A DNA stretch of 12,598 nt from the NCBI GenBank assembly GCA_001969505.1, contig LSSK01000626.1:1-12598 (forward strand), written 5' to 3'. Each line of letters opens with the position of its first letter. Position 1 is the first letter of the stretch. A model generated the notes under the pieces. It was not told the DNA's origin. It did not search any database and saw only the letters and a program-made list of their open reading frames with translations. The position numbers and the translations under genes are program-made. Origin of the DNA: Zancudomyces culisetae. Taxonomy: Eukaryota > Kickxellomycota > Harpellomycetes > Harpellales > Legeriomycetaceae. Shown piece after piece: positions 1-8,271 of this stretch.

Positions 1-69
1 CTTGGTGTAGATGGTTATCACGTCTGTCTAACACACAGACGGTCGCCGGTTCGAGTCCGGCAGAAATCA
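1..69 (+). tRNA. tRNA-Val (anticodon AAC), 5' end cut by window
   Basis: The cloverleaf can be traced by eye. The D-stem GTG (5-7) pairs with CAC (19-21). The anticodon stem TCTGT (23-27) pairs with ACAGA (35-39) around loop CTAACAC, giving anticodon AAC (30-32), which reads valine GUU/GUC. The T-stem GCCGG (45-49) pairs with CCGGC (57-61) around TTCGAGT. The 3' acceptor strand AGAAATC (62-68) is followed by discriminator A69. Only acceptor positions 6-7 (C1, T2) are inside the window, so the first 5 nt lie upstream. The B-box GGTTCGAGTCC is at 49-59. No intron is present after the anticodon. Confidence 0.96.
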
Positions 70-70
70 C

Positions 71-77
71 TTTTTTT
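71..77 (+). terminator. Pol III T7 terminator of tRNA-Val
   Basis: A run of seven T residues begins two bases after the discriminator base, the usual place for RNA polymerase III release. Confidence 0.85.
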
Positions 78-99
78 ATACTGTAATATAATGTAGATA

Positions 100-967
100 T
101 GTAGTATAACGGCTACATACTTTTTGCTAGCGAATCAACTGCGATACCTTAGCATAATATAACTACCAATTAACTTGTAGAATTTTATATTTAAATATTT
201 ATAATAGTAAAGCTGAATATCTGAACGATCAGTAAAATAAAAGCGAAGCGGACAACGAAAATAAACATCTTTAGCCTTTCTTAACAGAATATACTTTACA
301 TATACGTTTTTTTTACATACTTAGTAATTGAAATTAACACTACATTGAGATAGTTTACTTAGTGTTTTATTATTATCACAACAATAATAAAAGTTATTAA
401 AAACATTCATATTACGGCAAACAGAACTAGTTAAGTGATCCGAGACCTGAGTATAACTGACACAATCAGTGCTATACCAAACTCAGCCATCACATTAGCT
501 GAAAAATATATCAGATAACTTATTACATCTACTATATATTACAGATATTATAAGTTATCTGTTATATTTGTTCAGCTAATGTGATGGCTGAGTTTGGTAT
601 AGCACTGATTATGTCAGTTATACTCAGGTCGCGGATCACTTCACTGGTTCTGATTGCCGTAATAGGAATGTTTTTAATAGCTTTTATTATTGTTCTAATA
701 ATAATAAAACACTAAGTAAACTATATCAGTTTCAATTGCTATTAGCTATTAGTGAGTATATAAAAACGTATATGTAAAGTATTATCTGGTAAAAAAAGGC
801 TAAAGATGCTATTTTCGTTGTCCGCTCTCGTTATATTCGGTTTGTTATTCACTTTACTATCTTAGATCATTTTTACTATTTATGCTGCTAGCTCTCATTG
901 GTAGTTATCTTCTACTAAGGAATCACGATTGATTCGCTAGCAAAAAGTATGTAGCCGTTATACTACA
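100..967. repeat. 868-bp palindromic (fold-back) element, copy 1
   Basis: The two halves are inverted copies of about 430 bp around a 28-nt loop (523-550). The outer 39 bp (100-138 and 929-967) match perfectly, beginning TGTAGTATAACGG and ending in its complement. An inner 40-bp block (464-503 and 571-610) also matches perfectly, while the middle of the arms has diverged by substitutions and small indels. The ends are TG...CA. Three bases (ATA) flank both sides and could be a short target duplication, but this is weak in AT-rich DNA. There is no ORF of note. The element starts 30 bp after the tRNA gene. Candidates are a MITE or fold-back transposon, or two LTR-like units joined head to head; I do not recognise a named family. 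Confidence 0.9.
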
Positions 968-1010
968 ATACCTATTTACAATGTATTTTATCACTTTCAT
1001 ATTCTTTTCT

Positions 1011-1435
1011 TGCGGTATAACGTTTATACTTTTTTCTAGTGAATCAATTGCAATTCCAGAGCTATACATAACCACAAATACGAATGCTTGAACATACTAT
1101 AATCGATCTTTCATATTTAAGTGATTATCAGAGCGAACGCAAATAATAAAACACGGGACAGCGAAAAGCGATACCTTAAGCTTTTCTTAACAAAATATAT
1201 CTTTACATATACGTTTATTATATTATTATTTACTGCTAGTGCTTATTAATTATTATAGATTATTAATGTTTATTTAATACTATTCAATAATAAAAGGTAT
1301 TACACCATCATATTACGGCATACAGAACTAATAAATTGATCCGAGACCTGAGTATATGTGAATTATTCTGTGTTATACCAAACTCTGTAATCACATTTGA
1401 TAAATATTATATCAGATAAATATTTTTATACTAAA
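1011..1435 (+). repeat. Single-arm copy of the palindromic element, copy 2
   Basis: This stretch aligns along its whole length, in the same orientation, with the left arm of copy 1. It starts TGCGGTATAACG, has ACTTTTT then a GTGAATCAA block like GCGAATCAA in copy 1, and continues through the CTTTACATATACGTTT block (about 1201-1216). It then has the ATTACGGCA-CAGAACTA-GATCCGAGACCTGAGTATA block (about 1313-1355) and ends in ATATCAGATAA near 1420. No inverted right arm follows. The unit is therefore found both alone and as an inverted pair. Boundaries are approximate, especially on the right. Confidence 0.75.
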
Positions 1436-1774
1436 ATCACATTATTATTTTTGACAACTAAATATATTTTTTTACTATTTATCTCAACCAAGTTTATCCA
1501 AACAGATCCAATTCATTGTATTCTTATCAAAAAATCCATAAACCGAATTATACTAGAATAATAAAAAGTCATCTAAACAAATAGATATATAAGGTAAAGC
1601 TTCAAAGTAGGAAAGGTATTGAAATAGGAACGATATCATTTAATATTTACTTCACTTTTTTAACACTTACAAATTTTACAGATATTATTTGTTTATATTA
1701 TCAAAAAATATATATTTTCATAATAAAAATATTGCTAATCAAGTTTGTAACCGCATTCCAAAAAGAATCAATAA

Positions 1775-2718
1775 TTCATACATTCGTAACCTAAAAAAAG
1801 TGTCCTGTGAGCAATTTCGATACCCAGTTATATTTTTTTTGAGAGAATTATTCCCGGTCATTAGGAGCTTTTCTATTGATGAGAGCGTGATAGTAGGAAA
1901 TATTCTAATACCACATATTGGAAAATTAAAATTGCAGAACCAAAGTGAATATAGTGGTGAGCGGACAGCGTAAACAGGTATCATTAGTTTTTTTTATTAC
2001 GACATACTTCATTAAACTATTTTAACTATTTACCTACAAATTATGTTACTTAGTACTTTTCAATATAACCTAGTATTTATTTAGCATTTTGAAAATAATA
2101 AATTTAACTATTAATAATTAATAACAGACAAGCAAAACTAGTTAAATGATTAGAACTGAGTAATTCTAATATTATTAGTCAGATACTTAACTTAGCAATA
2201 GCTTTAGCCTAAGGTATACAAGGTTAAAGTATAACACCAATAAATTTCAATAATCAATAAAGTACTCTTAATTGAAATTTTGTAGTATTTTAAGTAATGG
2301 AACTAGCAAATGTTTATAACTATTTAACTTTGATTCAGATTAGAAAAATTGCATTAACGTTGTGTAATATATAGTAGATGTTGTATCCGATCTGGTAGAT
2401 TTTTGAGCAAAGTTGGTGGACGTGTCCTATGTAACAATGTTCTGTCAATAGTATCAATTCCGATAACGTAGCTAGTTTTTTTAGTCGTTTTAATTTTTAT
2501 AGCTACTTTTACTATATTTTGATATTAAATATTATATCAATCATAAGCATATTTTTGCTGTTCGCTCCCTTTTAATGTTCACTGATCGTTTTGCATTTCA
2601 ATTTTTCTAATATAGATTGCTCTTCATTATATTTCCGTTTTTTTTTATTGAGAGACGATTTTTTGCTTAATTCGCAATTGGTTCGCTTTAAAAATAAGGT
2701 TGTAGCCGTTATTTTAAA
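1775..2718 (-). repeat. Degenerate palindromic element, copy 3, opposite orientation
   Basis: The right end (about 2675-2718) resembles the right end of copy 1: CGCAATTGGTTCGCTTT then TGTAGCCGTTAT at 2701-2712. Inside, GTTCGCTCCC (about 2561-2570) matches GTCCGCTCTC of copy 1, and the left half has GAGCGGACAGCG (about 1959-1970) and AACTAGTTAAATGAT (about 2136-2150). The central 18 nt at 2364-2381 are the exact reverse complement of 525-542, the loop of copy 1, so this copy lies in the opposite orientation. The left limit is estimated from arm length and is uncertain. An open frame of 94 codons at 1689-1973 crosses its left part and is not counted as a gene. Confidence 0.65.
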
Positions 2719-3867
2719 ATAACTCGATCGTCGATCTTATAATATTTCATATATTTTTATAGTACAAGTTATATGACCCGTATAAAAATATGCACAATGT
2801 ATTGAAAAGTACCGTATAGTGGACACAAGACAGAAAACCCACAAGTATTTTCATAGTACTATTTATTTTATAGATTTTTTATAGATTTTTTGGCATATTA
2901 ACTTTATGATACACTTGTAGAATTTTAAATATATATCCGTTGCTAATTTTTATTCTAAATAAATGGCTAAAGATAGGATGTAATAGATTAACTTGTATAT
3001 AATTAGTAAAAATTTTATCATGGAAATGGTGTACATTAAATAGAGTAAAGCTTAAAACAATTTTTTTAAAAAGTGTACCTTCTGTAATCTTATTCTAGTA
3101 AGTAAAATACAAAGAAATCAAAATTTTGTATAATAATACTAATAATAACCATTTAAACATACTTTCTAAAATAGCAAGCAAGGTAATATCTCTGAGTAAA
3201 AACCGGCTGTGCTGATAATATTAAAAAGAGCTTAAAAAAATGCATTCCTTAGAATAATATATGTATTTTACTAAAACTTGTATTTATTGGTAAGACAGTT
3301 TTGGTACTACTGATAATAATAATAATAAAAGACTTGTAGTCTACAGTATTTGACGGCAGTCATACCTAGTTACCATTTTTACACATTATCAGATGTAGAA
3401 CCAGAGATAAAAAACTTATAGACCTAGTTTGCTGAATATATACTAGACTGAATAAAGGACTTACAGAATCTTGCATATTTTCTTCTGGATTGTTGATTCT
3501 ATTATTGTTTTTATTATAGATATTAGATTCAAAATTATACAATTATTTATACGTCTCCTCACTAAACCTATCTCAAATTTATATTAAATGTAACTGAAAA
3601 ATATATATTATATATAGGGATTGTAATTCTCTAAGATTCATTTTTACGGTTAAACTTCGTTTCTATTTTCATTTTTTTCTTATAGATCTATCAATCGATT
3701 TACCCAAGTAGAAACGGGTTAAAATATATTGGTAAACTAGCATTACTAAAGTTTATTTATTCCTTGAGGTCACACGCTAATCACGTATCTGGTGAATAGT
3801 GAAAGCTACGCAGGATAGAAATGTACATTACTAATATAAATGAAAATTGTAATAATCTTGGAAATGA
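2719..3867. other. Gene-free AT-rich spacer
   Basis: No ORF, tRNA or structured RNA is supported here. A short tandem duplication of the unit TATAGATTTTT sits near 2869-2892. The stretch separates the repeat cluster from the 3' end of RRP1 and should hold the RRP1 3' UTR, which on the minus strand runs leftward from 3867. No more repeat-arm homology was recognised. Confidence 0.6.
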
Positions 3868-5679
3868 TCAGTTTTTTATATTGGCTAACAGGATGTCGTT
3901 ATCATCGATAGCTTCAGAATAACTATTTGCTAGGGTATTCAACAACAGGTTGTTCTTAGGGCTTTTGGCGTTTTTAGCGATTTTGGAATTTTTGGAGTTT
4001 TTAGATCTAGATGAGCTGGAAGCTGAAGGTGATTGAGAATCCAAAGACTTTCGAAGAGCCGATCGTTTTGGAGTAGCTTCAAAGTTGACTGAAGGAGCAA
4101 CTGGAGCGATGGGGACCATTTTGTTAAAAGCTAATTTGAAATAGTTACAAATAAATGATAAGCAATAGCCAATTATAAATGTTTTTCAGGTTTGTAAAAC
4201 AGATTAACTAGTCAACGAAAGGGAGCTTACTTTTTGTAGTGTTTTTATCTAAGGCCCATTTGAGATTTTTGCTGCTACTGGTACTATTTACAGTTTCAAC
4301 GGGTGCGGATGACGTGGGAGTAACAGGTTCAGGCGGTGATGATAGCTTTGGTTTCTTGGGAGTACCTGATTTATGAGCAATTACAAAACCAGTCAAGGGA
4401 TCGACATTTTCATCATCTCCCGTTACGGGTTCGGCTGAAGATGAGATTAGTGTGGATTCCTGAGGTATAATTTCAGGAAGCTTTGTCTTTCGTTTTTTCG
4501 GTCTTTCAGTCTTTTCTTTATTTTCTTTCCCTTCTTTGTCCGTGCCTGTTTTGGAGGTTTTAGAAGTTTTAGAGTTTCGTGTCACAGTTTCAGCACTGTT
4601 TGAGTTTTGTTCAATAGTAATAAACTGTTTAAATAGATTATATTTGTTTTTATTAATTGTATAAAACTCGTGGTCGGGGGACAAGTCATTTGGATCTGTA
4701 GGAATATTATCAGAGTGATTTTGAAGACATGTAATTACATCTTTTTTAAATACTGAGTCTTCCCCCATTATTTCGTCATAAAATTCAGTTTTAATGCGGT
4801 TGAATATCATATTGTTGTTAGTGTTTACTGAGAGTTCGACTATTGGATCGATCAACAAATGCACTGGAATATTAATTTCTTTGGAGATATCAGTGTTGTT
4901 TTCACCTTCCTCAGTACTTTCACGTTTTTGGTCAATAAGCCTGTTCAATTCAGTATAGTAAATATCGATAACATGCAGAGTAATTGATGCTGGTACTTTG
5001 GCATGATGGAATACAAATAGTCTCATTATCGTATGAAATCTTTTAATCAGTTTTGGTGGGTAATCATACTTATCCAAAGTCAAAAAAGTGTAGTAAAAAA
5101 CTCTTCTCATCAACATCAAGTATTTGTCTACTCGGTGCCGATCTACTTGTATCCATTCCCTTGCCACAGTTTGCCAGAAAGTTTGAATATACAACATTCC
5201 CATGTTTCTGTTTGCCACCAAGCTTATTTCTGCTAATTTTGTAGCCAGCTCTTGCTGAACCAACGGTTTGTCCGACAACCAAAAGCCTATATTTGCGTAA
5301 TAACTAGTCTAAATACTCCGCCTCAAAATTGCTTTACTTTTTTTGTATTTTTCGTTTATTTAAACGCCCATTGTATTTTCATTGGTATCAAAAAGACTCT
5401 TACAGTAATATATCCCTTTCCACAGCTTTAGGAAGTCTTGCTCAGTGAATTTTGGCTTTGCTGCAACATACCGACTCAACTTTTCGATGGCCGCATCTCG
5501 TACTTCTTTGTCTATTTAATTTTTATACATTGAAATGTTAAACCAATCTAAAAGTAATGTAACAAACGTTGTTCACACTTTAAAATCTATTAGTTTCCAA
5601 GTTAAATAGAATTATATTTACCAACATGGGCCAATTTTTTGCCAAATGATGTTTCGCTCGAGTGTTTTGTCGTGGACAT
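3868..5679 (-). CDS. RRP1: Rrp1/Nop52-family rRNA-processing protein, four exons
   Basis: Nucleolar protein needed for 27S pre-rRNA processing and 60S subunit assembly. Coding exons on the minus strand are 5679-5622, 5511-5404, 5286-4231 and 4130-3868. They total 1485 nt (494 aa plus stop), and all three junctions are phase 1. The joined N-terminus reads FGKKLAHVDKEVRDAAIEKL, then LWKGIYYCFWLSDKP, typical of the Nop52 domain (about residues 12-230). It continues with TFWQTVAREW and VDRHRVDKYLMLMRR. Residues 260-400 are low-complexity, with a basic RPKKRKTK nuclear-signal-like patch. The last exon supplies the conserved tail motif VNFEATPKRSALRKSL, which lines up with the C-terminal end of animal RRP1 proteins. 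ATG 5679 is the only suitable start. The introns have ordinary GT...AG ends but no clear TACTAAC box. It diverges from NOP2, which acts in the same pathway. Family call firm; exon ends well supported by frame and homology. Confidence 0.92.
4131..4230 (-). other. RRP1 intron 3 (100 nt, phase 1)
   Basis: The donor is A|GTAAGCTC and the acceptor AAATTAG|CT. Splicing gives W-A-L-D-K-N-T-T-K-T-F-N-K-M-V-P and runs into the 83-codon frame at 4119-3868. Read-through would stop at 4208 after SKLPFVD, giving a 414-aa form without the conserved C-terminal motif. Confidence 0.82.
5287..5403 (-). other. RRP1 intron 2 (117 nt, phase 1)
   Basis: The donor is T|GTAAGAGT and the acceptor ATATAG|GC. Splicing restores Y-Y-C-F-W-L-S-D-K-P across the junction, a conserved Nop52 block. 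Without splicing the third exon would have to start at a TTG codon. No good branch-point consensus is visible; TTTAGAC or GACTAGT about 27 nt before the acceptor are weak candidates. Confidence 0.9.
5512..5621 (-). other. RRP1 intron 1 (110 nt, phase 1)
   Basis: The donor is G|GTAAATAT and the acceptor AAATAG|AC. Removal joins codon GTT, G and AC into V-D-K-E-V, the expected Nop52 N-terminus. Without removal the frame meets a TAA just before the acceptor. AACTAAT and GTTTAAC are the only branch-like sequences. Confidence 0.85.
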
Positions 5680-6062
5680 TCTAAATAAAAGATTAATTAA
5701 TACTTCTTATAATTTTCTCTGTCCTGCTTTTGTATTAAAAATCAAGAAATATGAAAAAGTGGTTAGGACTAATTGCACTCTGTTTATTTTTTTGATACTT
5801 TATGTTTCCTCAAATATATACAAATGTGGTTAAAACAACAAAATGGTTATTTTTGAGTATATGAAGTACTGATGAAAAAAAAAAATTTTTTTTTCCTTGA
5901 ATCGCATATTTTTCGATTTACCATTTTAGCTCAAATAGTTAAATTTTTTTTTCGAGTACTAAAGTCTAGAGCAAGAAAAAAGTTTTTCAATTACAATTGT
6001 ACAGACAAAGAATATAAATTAGAAACAGGTAGAAAAACTAGAAAATAATACTTTAGTCGAAA
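5680..6062. promoter_or_regulatory. Shared divergent promoter of RRP1 and NOP2
   Basis: These 383 bp separate two oppositely oriented start codons of 60S biogenesis genes. The interval is very AT-rich and includes an A11T9 tract at 5875-5894 and an AAAT9 tract at 5941-5952. Both resemble the RRPE (AAAAATTTT-like) element of yeast ribosome-biogenesis promoters. A GATGA sequence at 5871-5875, just before the first tract, is only a partial match to a PAC box. No small gene is supported inside; a 64-codon frame at 5639-5833 overlaps RRP1 exon 1 in antisense. Confidence 0.7.
5873..5895. promoter_or_regulatory. RRPE-like A11T9 tract
   Basis: TGA is followed by ten further A residues and nine T residues, close to the TGAAAAATTTT form of the rRNA-processing element. 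It lies about 170-190 bp from either start codon, a typical distance. A symmetric A/T tract would also exclude nucleosomes, so the assignment to a specific binding factor is inference. Confidence 0.5.
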
Positions 6063-7724
6063 ATGGGAAGAAGATCAAAGAATAAGCAGGGTAGTATTTT
6101 GCCTTTGGAAATTGAAAAGGTAGTGGGGAAAAACACTGAAGTTCTACGAAGAAAAATAGAAACAGCAGCATACAAAAAAGTTAAACAGAACAAAGGAGTC
6201 AGATTAGAGAAGAAGAATGAGAAGGAAATGTTTGAAGATAGCGACGATGTAGGATCGGAACAAGAGGAGGAAGAGGAGGAAGAAAGCAATGATTCAGAAG
6301 AGGGAGAAGACGAGGAAGAAGAAGAGAGTTCTCAAGAAGAGTCTGAAAGTGAAAATGAGGATATAGATGTCGAGGAAGGCAGAAAAACGAAGAAAATGAG
6401 GTTTGATTTAGAAGAGGGTGATGAAGACGAAGAAGAGGAGGAAGAAGAAGAAGAAGATAGCGAAGACGATGAAGACGAATATTCGGATTCCGATAGCGAC
6501 TCTGAACAAATAACGTGGAAAAACATGGAGAAAAAATCCAAGAAAATGGAAAAAATAGAGGGGCAAATACAAGAAGATGCAGAAAAAGAGTTGAAGGAAG
6601 GAGCAGACAACATGCCAGAAGTTGATAGAGTGCTTGAGTTAGGAGAAGAAACCGATCTTCGAAGTACTCAGCATCGGATTCAGGAAATAATTACTGTTCT
6701 TAATAATTTCCAAAAGTTGCGAGAAGAGGGAAAGACACGTGCAGATTATCTAGAGCAGCTGAAAAAGGATATTATGGTGGTATATGGGTATAACGAATAC
6801 TTGGCAAACAAAGTTATTGAACAATTCCGAATTGATGAAGTGATAGAGTTCTTGGAAGCAAACGAGGCAAGCAGACCTCTGACGATTCGAGTAAACACGG
6901 TAAAAGCCAAACGAAAGGAGGTTGCCGAGCGACTGATCAAGAAGGGTGTAAATTTGGATGTATTCGGAGGAAAGTGGAACAAAGTAGGACTGAGTATCTT
7001 TGAAAGCTCTATTCCAATTGGTGCAACCATGGAATACATGGCGGGTATGTATATGATTCAAGCAGCAAGCAGTTTCTTGCCGGTTCTTGCTTTAGATCCT
7101 CAACCTAACGACCGCGTCTTGGATATGTCTGCTGCTCCTGGTGGAAAAACCACTTTTATCTCTGCAATGCTGCAGAACACTGGCCTTGTCGTTGCAAACG
7201 ATGCCTCTAAATCTCGTCTCAAATCACTAGTTGCTAATATCCATCGTCTAGGTATCACCAACACCATCGTGACCAACCTTGATGGGCGAGAACTTAAACG
7301 TATTCTGCCTCATGGCTTTGACCGCGTCCTTCTGGATGCTCCTTGTAGTGGTACTGGTGTTATCGCCAAGGATAATTCCATCAAGGCTTCCAAATCCCAA
7401 GTCGATATTGACAAATTGGCCCACCTACAACGTGAATTGCTGCTTTCTGCTCTTGAGTCTGCCAAGTCTCCTGGCGGTACGGTTGTATACTCTACCTGCT
7501 CTTTCACTGTGGAAGAAGATGAGGCTGTTGTCGACTATATTCTTAAAAAACTCAAGAAAAAGGTCAGACTGGTCCAGCCAGATGCTCTTGCTGATGTTGG
7601 TGTTCCTGGATTTGTCAGTTATCGTGGTAAAAAGTTCGATTCTTCACTGTCTCTTACTCGCCGGGTTTATCCACACACTAATAATATGGATGGTTTCTAT
7701 ATTGCCAAGTTTGAATTATTGTGA
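6063..7724 (+). CDS. NOP2: Nop2-type rRNA (cytosine-C5) methyltransferase
   Basis: A SAM-dependent RNA m5C methyltransferase of the nucleolus; the yeast family member modifies 25S rRNA and is needed for 27S processing and 60S assembly. The protein has 553 aa, somewhat shorter than the S. cerevisiae protein (about 618). A basic N-terminus (1-50) is followed by a very acidic Glu/Asp/Ser region (about 57-148) common to nucleolar proteins. The family core starts near 230 (RPLTIRVN at 271-278). Motif I is VLDMSAAPGGKTT (352-364) for SAM binding. Motif IV is DAPCSGTG (425-432) with release cysteine C428, and motif VI is STCS (477-480) with catalytic C479. The conserved end RRVYPHTNNMDGFYIAKF is intact, so it looks active. 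Arginine codon choice changes sharply within the gene near 7080 (see findings). Confidence 0.97.
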   Translation: MGRRSKNKQGSILPLEIEKVVGKNTEVLRRKIETAAYKKVKQNKGVRLEKKNEKEMFEDSDDVGSEQEEEEEEESNDSEEGEDEEEEESSQEESESENEDIDVEEGRKTKKMRFDLEEGDEDEEEEEEEEEDSEDDEDEYSDSDSDSEQITWKNMEKKSKKMEKIEGQIQEDAEKELKEGADNMPEVDRVLELGEETDLRSTQHRIQEIITVLNNFQKLREEGKTRADYLEQLKKDIMVVYGYNEYLANKVIEQFRIDEVIEFLEANEASRPLTIRVNTVKAKRKEVAERLIKKGVNLDVFGGKWNKVGLSIFESSIPIGATMEYMAGMYMIQAASSFLPVLALDPQPNDRVLDMSAAPGGKTTFISAMLQNTGLVVANDASKSRLKSLVANIHRLGITNTIVTNLDGRELKRILPHGFDRVLLDAPCSGTGVIAKDNSIKASKSQVDIDKLAHLQRELLLSALESAKSPGGTVVYSTCSFTVEEDEAVVDYILKKLKKKVRLVQPDALADVGVPGFVSYRGKKFDSSLSLTRRVYPHTNNMDGFYIAKFELL

Positions 7725-8271
7725 TTTGGTCAATTTAGTTTGATCGATTTGATTTGAGTTGATTTGATTTGATCCCCTCTGGATTCATATTGTTTTATTT
7801 CCTTTTGTTTCCAAGCTATTTATTTGCTGCTACGTTGGTTTCCTTTTTTTCTTTTTTACAGCACTAATGTAAAGTTTTTATTATTTTATTACATAACATA
7901 AAATTGACCTTTGTCTGCCATTGGCTGATCACGTTTTTGCATTGTTTTTGGTCTTTGTTGTTGCTACTTTTTCCTGCTTTCCCATTTGCAAGTCTATCAA
8001 TTTCCATCTGAATTCTCAAAAATATCACGAATCATAATCCAAAGAAAAAAGCGATGGTGTTATAGTTGATAATGGATTGGGTGGGAAACTCACAAAAAAA
8101 TTTCTGCAAAAACTCCTAATTAACCCTAACAGGCAAAATCATTGTTTCAGCCCCTTTTTTTTCAATGATTAAGAACACAACCACCCAAGCAGAACACTGT
8201 TATATTTATACAAATCCAAAAACTCTACTAAAAGTAATAGATTTTGTAATTTCACTACTATTAACTGTAAA
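7725..8271. other. Spacer between NOP2 and the TLC-domain gene
   Basis: It holds the NOP2 3' end and the promoter of the next gene. A short GATTT-type tandem array lies at 7739-7773. AT-rich sequences such as TTATATTTATAC near 8201-8212, about 60-70 bp before the start codon, could act as the TATA region. No ORF or RNA gene was found. Confidence 0.55.
7739..7773 (+). repeat. (T)TGATT short tandem repeat after NOP2
   Basis: Five imperfect TTGATT/TTGAG units follow the NOP2 stop codon by 15 bp and lie in the presumed 3' UTR. Its composition (T/G/A without C) is distinct from the flanks. No function can be assigned. Confidence 0.6.

Noticed and set aside
100-967. CRISPR-like or tandem-repeat array
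   Set aside because: The repetition is a single large inverted repeat, not regularly spaced direct repeats, and the genome is eukaryotic.
1689-1973. 94-codon plus-strand frame and its 81-codon minus-strand shadow
   Set aside because: It opens at a TTG codon, overlaps the degenerate left part of copy 3 (its final codons are the GAGCGGACAGCG block of the repeat), and shows no domain or protein-like bias.
5033-5282. Several short frames on both strands
   Set aside because: They lie inside RRP1 exon 3 in other frames; the Nop52-domain frame explains the sequence.
5639-5833. 64-codon plus-strand frame
   Set aside because: It overlaps RRP1 exon 1 in antisense, opens at a non-ATG codon and has random composition.
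6053-7507. Ser-rich and other frames antisense or out of frame to NOP2
   Set aside because: They are shadows of the acidic GAA/GAG/GAT tract and of the methyltransferase core.
6063-7724. CUG-Ser reassignment
   Set aside because: CTG sits at conserved leucines in NOP2 (LLDAPC and ELLLS), which fits the standard code.
7279-7743. 154-codon plus-strand frame overlapping the NOP2 3' half
   Set aside because: It is a +1 shadow of NOP2; the NOP2 frame carries all the conserved motifs through its natural stop.
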